A stretch of 64,000 nt of DNA from Planococcus sp. MSAK28401 (GTDB lineage: Bacteria; Bacillota; Bacilli; Bacillales_A; Planococcaceae): the NCBI RefSeq assembly GCF_018283455.1, contig NZ_JAAMTH010000001.1, positions 805,501-869,500 of the forward strand. The letters are read 5' to 3'. Within the stretch, counting starts at the first letter, position 1. Every line of letters begins with the position of its first letter. Shown here piece by piece: positions 61,406-64,000 of this stretch. The translations under genes were made by a program, and so were the position numbers. Under the pieces are notes generated by a model that was not told the origin of the DNA, made no database searches, and saw only the letters and a list, made by a program, of their open reading frames with translations.

Positions 61406-62800
61406 ATGTTTCATATTAAAGCGATTTTATCACCGGGCACGAAAGAAGCGGCAGCGCTGGTCGCACTGGTCGTCGTAATCATTAGCGCCAGCATCATCCG
61501 ATTCGAAGCGGCGCCGCATGTGCCGATCTTACTGGCGATCTTGTTGCTGATGTGCTACGGATTGGCTAAAAAATTATCGTATCGCGAACTGGAGCGGGGA
61601 CTGATCGAAGGCGCGGGCGCAGGAATGGGCGCCGTGTTCTTGTTCTTCTTCATCGGCATCCTCATCAGCAGCTGGATGATGAGCGGAACGATCCCGACTT
61701 TGATCTATGCCGGGTTCAGCCTGGTGACGCCATTATTTTTCTTTGCGGTGGTCTTTGTCGTCACGGCGATCATCGGGCTGTCTGTTGGCAGCTCGTTGAC
61801 GACAGTGGCGACGGTCGGCGTGGCTTTGATCGGCATCGCCGGAGCGCTGGATTTGTCGCTGGCCATCACGGCAGGCGCGATCGTCTCGGGTGCCTTTTTC
61901 GGGGACAAGATGTCGCCGTTATCGGATACGACCAACTTGGCCGCTTCCATTGTCGGCGTCGATCTCTTCGAACACATCCGCAATATGGGATGGACGACGA
62001 TTCCTGCTTTTATTCTGACGCTGATTTTCTTCGGTGTGTTATCGCCGTCGGTTACTTTGGACCATACCGAGGACATTGCCCTTTTCAAGGAAGGTTTGCT
62101 TGAGACGGGGTTGATCCATTGGTACGCCATGGCGCCTCTCGTCGTCTTGATCGCCTTGACGGTATTGAAAGTGCCTGCGGTTTTGACTTTAGCTGCTAGT
62201 TCAGCGGTAGCGCTTGTCGTTTCTTTGTTCCACCAGAGCTTGCAAGCCTCGTCGATGCTCGGCATCCTATTCGGCGGCTATGAATCAAAGACTGGGATTG
62301 ACGAAATCGATGCGCTGCTTTCACGAGGCGGCATGGAAAGCATGTTCTTCACCATCGCTTTGGTGTTGCTCGCACTCAGCATGGGCGGATTATTATTCAA
62401 ACTCGGCATTATTCAAAGTTTGTTGGCGAAAATCGAAAGCCTGCTGAAGAAAGTGTCTTCTGTCATCGTCGCGTCCGCCTTGACGGCGATCGGCACGAAT
62501 ATCCTCGTCGGGGAACAGTATTTATCGATCCTGCTGACGGGACAAGCGTTCAGTGAATCGTACGGAAAAGTCGGACTGGCCGGAAAGAACTTGAGCCGCG
62601 TCATGGAAGATGCGGGGACGGTCGTCAATCCGCTCGTTCCGTGGAGCGTCTGCGGGATTTTCATCGCCTCGGTGTTGGATGTTTCGACATTGGAGTATTT
62701 GCCGTTTGCGTTCTTCTGCTTGCTGTCGCCTCTTTTGACGGTGTTGCTCGGAGTGAGCGGGAAAACTTTGACGTATATTGAAAAATCTCCTGTAAAGTGA
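61406..62800 (+). CDS. NhaC-family antiporter/transporter
   Basis: 464 residues from the ATG at 61406 after AGGAGG; the reading from 61292 runs through the T-box. About 11 hydrophobic spans. GDKMSPLSDTTNLAAS, VGEQYLSILLTGQAF and VMEDAGTVVNPLVPWSV are landmarks. Annotated family role is Na+/H+ antiport, but a T-box leader suggests amino-acid (probably tyrosine) uptake or exchange. Confidence 0.88.
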   Translation: MFHIKAILSPGTKEAAALVALVVVIISASIIRFEAAPHVPILLAILLLMCYGLAKKLSYRELERGLIEGAGAGMGAVFLFFFIGILISSWMMSGTIPTLIYAGFSLVTPLFFFAVVFVVTAIIGLSVGSSLTTVATVGVALIGIAGALDLSLAITAGAIVSGAFFGDKMSPLSDTTNLAASIVGVDLFEHIRNMGWTTIPAFILTLIFFGVLSPSVTLDHTEDIALFKEGLLETGLIHWYAMAPLVVLIALTVLKVPAVLTLAASSAVALVVSLFHQSLQASSMLGILFGGYESKTGIDEIDALLSRGGMESMFFTIALVLLALSMGGLLFKLGIIQSLLAKIESLLKKVSSVIVASALTAIGTNILVGEQYLSILLTGQAFSESYGKVGLAGKNLSRVMEDAGTVVNPLVPWSVCGIFIASVLDVSTLEYLPFAFFCLLSPLLTVLLGVSGKTLTYIEKSPVK

Positions 62801-62814
62801 ATGCTAAAGAAGCC

Positions 62815-62868
62815 AAAAAAGGGCTGTCGCCAAGGTCATGAAGATGACTTGGAGACAGCCCTTTTTTG
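62815..62868. repeat. Dispersed hairpin element, copy 3 / intrinsic terminator
   Basis: GGGCTGTC-CCAAG-TCAT/ATGA-TTGG-GACAGCCC followed by TTTTTT on the plus strand and A-rich sequence before. Related to hairpins at 29119 and 44707. Acts as terminator for the convergent genes. Confidence 0.8.
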
Positions 62869-62874
62869 ATAGTT

Positions 62875-63300
62875 CTATTGATTAAGAAGTTCCTTGCGAT
62901 TTTGGGAACCGGTCTTGTGCTTTTTTAAAACACCGTACAAGCCGAGTGCCATTTGAATGAAACTGAGGAAGAAAAAGAACACGAGCGGCAAATACCAGTC
63001 GCCGAGTAATACAATCGGCAATGCCGCACTTAAAAATAACAGGATCCCTAAACTAAGATTAGCGACAAAAAATATCCTCGTTTTCTTCATAAACCCATAA
63101 ACCGCTGTCACAGCGTTTCCGATTCCGAAGATAATCATTCCATACATAGCTAAAGCGGACCAACTAGTAAAAGGCATGACGCCGACCCACTCGGGTGGAA
63201 ATTCTACGAAAACCCCCATGACCGGCAGCATGGAAATGCCCATAAAAAACGCGCCTAACGACATGGCTAGATTAAATGCAGCGACCAGTTTTGTCAGCAA
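62875..63300 (-). CDS. Hypothetical four-span membrane protein
   Basis: 141 residues with a TTG start after AAAGGAGG. Four hydrophobic segments (AAFNLAMSLGAFFMGI, WSALAMYGMIIFGI, FVANLSLGILLFLSAALPIVLL, PLVFFFFLSFIQMALGL). Basic C-terminal tail. No family recognised. Same strand as the downstream regulator pair, 81 bp away. Confidence 0.7.
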   Translation of the reverse strand: MLTKLVAAFNLAMSLGAFFMGISMLPVMGVFVEFPPEWVGVMPFTSWSALAMYGMIIFGIGNAVTAVYGFMKKTRIFFVANLSLGILLFLSAALPIVLLGDWYLPLVFFFFLSFIQMALGLYGVLKKHKTGSQNRKELLNQ

Positions 63301-63380
63301 GATCTTTTCCTCCTTTGTGTTCGAAGAATGAGCGAGATGCTCTGAAATTTCCTGTTTCCAAAAAGCGAAGGAAGTTTAGT

Positions 63381-63590
63381 CTACTCTTCCTCCCGGTATT
63401 CCAATACGTCTCCAGGCTGGCAGTCGAGCACTTTACAGATGGCTTCGAGCGTGGAGAAGCGGATCGCTTTCGCTTTGCCATTCTTCAGGATGGACAAATT
63501 GGGCATGGTAACGCCGACTTTTTCGGATAGCTCGGTCATGCTCATTTTGCGCTTGGCGAGCATGACATCGAGATTTATGATTATTGGCAT
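63381..63590 (-). CDS. XRE-family regulator (YozG type)
   Basis: 69-residue single-domain Cro/CI-type helix-turn-helix: MLAKRKMSMTELSEKVGVTMPNLS, then AIRFSTLEAICKVLDCQPGDVLEY. It is 10 bp downstream of a DUF2975 membrane protein gene, a common pairing in which the membrane protein modulates the regulator. The regulated target is unknown. Confidence 0.9.
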   Translation of the reverse strand: MPIIINLDVMLAKRKMSMTELSEKVGVTMPNLSILKNGKAKAIRFSTLEAICKVLDCQPGDVLEYREEE

Positions 63591-63599
63591 GGTATCACC

Positions 63600-64000
63600 T
63601 CAGACCGTAAGATCGTTTTCTGATTTGATGTCGATGGCGTGCGTCAGCAGCTTCTGCAAAACCGCTGCGAAAACGGCGATGACAAGTGCGCCGAAGCCGA
63701 TTGCTGCGCCCATGAGGATCAGTCCCGGGGCATCATCAATTTCTGCGATGATGTAAAACAACGGCATCGCGAGAACGTAAATGCCGGTAATCACCAGCGC
63801 ACACCGTTTGATGTTTTTGATCGCCGTCACTGAGCGCACAGAGAAGGCGATATTGTCATCGATAAAGCTCAATAATTTATAAGTCTGGTACAGCGCGACG
63901 AAATACGCAACCGCCGTTGCATAAAGCAAGGCGACAAACACATATTGCAAAAACGCCAGCTGATCCGGCCCGTCCTGGATAATGCTCGAAAGCGGTGGCA
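63600..64000 (-). CDS. DUF2975 membrane protein, 5' truncated by window
   Basis: About 132 residues visible, with the frame open to the window edge. Two or three spans remain. YKLLSFIDDNIAFS, IKNIKRCALVI and EIDDAPGLILMG are typical of DUF2975. Stop lies 10 bp before the YozG-like gene. The N-terminal span and start codon lie outside the window; the internal TTG at 63950 is not a credible start. Confidence 0.85.
   Translation of the reverse strand, partial: PPLSSIIQDGPDQLAFLQYVFVALLYATAVAYFVALYQTYKLLSFIDDNIAFSVRSVTAIKNIKRCALVITGIYVLAMPLFYIIAEIDDAPGLILMGAAIGFGALVIAVFAAVLQKLLTHAIDIKSENDLTV

Noticed and set aside
61705-62265. 186-codon minus-strand open frame inside the NhaC-family gene
   Set aside because: Shadow of a membrane-protein gene with motif support; no start signal and no recognisable protein.
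1-64000. CRISPR arrays, prophage, rRNA or tRNA genes
   Set aside because: No regularly spaced repeats, phage structural genes, rRNA signatures or cloverleaf-like segments were seen on either strand by eye.

Overview
The window looks like a chromosomal segment of a low-to-mid GC Gram-positive bacterium of the order Bacillales, most likely family Planococcaceae (Planococcus-like). That placement is inference. It rests on strong Bacillus-type ribosome binding sites with frequent GTG/TTG starts, a T-box leader, sigma-A and sigma-B type promoters, Bacillus-like gene pairs (ydbS/ydbT-like, a nifS gene divergent from nadBCA, an OpuC-type operon, a class D sortase with an LPDTA substrate) and dispersed bcr-like repeats.

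Layout. 1-4.8 kb: the 3' part of a CYP102-type self-sufficient P450, a short-chain dehydrogenase divergent from a LuxR-type regulator, and an aspartate dehydrogenase. 5.1-8.5 kb: a four-gene glycine-betaine/carnitine/choline (OpuC-like) ABC transporter. 8.6-21.2 kb: a proline-iminopeptidase-like hydrolase, a small kinase-like protein, a peptide-binding lipoprotein, a DUF2207 membrane protein, a membrane-anchored hydrolase, two bacterial PH-domain proteins, an unrecognised membrane protein, and a PadR/DUF4097 pair. 21.4-26.95 kb: a scarred zone in which an IS256-family element and an IS21-family element have each split a host gene. Both show 8-bp target duplications, and in both cases the two halves of the host gene rejoin in frame. 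27-36.9 kb: MgtC-like protein, a sortase and its substrate, an epimerase-like protein, a sigma-B-type stress protein, an EF-G-binding FusB-like protein, an AI-2E family transporter, a sulfurtransferase, a DUF1697 protein and an SDR. 37-41.7 kb: a giant SF1 helicase with an inserted coiled coil, coupled to an unrecognised partner. 41.7-49.9 kb: LTA synthase, small membrane and zinc-ribbon proteins, an IS1182-family element with a bcr-like repeat inside its apparent left end, an acetamidase/formamidase, and a GntR-ABC transporter operon with a 32-bp operator-like dyad. 49.9-54.7 kb: NAD de novo synthesis (nifS divergent from nadBCA) with a candidate NiaR operator. 54.8-64 kb: redox enzymes (Fe-ADH, MDR reductase, OYE), a DUF1643 protein, a GIY-YIG protein divergent from an XRE regulator, a DinB-like protein, a T-box-controlled NhaC-family antiporter, and an XRE/DUF2975 pair cut by the window end.

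How genes work together. NadB, NadC and NadA make quinolinate and nicotinate mononucleotide, with NifS probably maturing the NadA iron-sulfur cluster; the separate aspartate dehydrogenase could supply the same iminoaspartate. The OpuC-like operon suggests osmotic-stress adaptation. Most genes end in strong intrinsic terminators, many bidirectional between convergent genes. I saw no tRNA, rRNA, CRISPR array or prophage. The best candidates for something undescribed are the helicase/partner gene pair, a nested-stem intergenic region near 16.65 kb, and a strong promoter followed 34 bp later by the start of a terminator hairpin near 14.3 kb.
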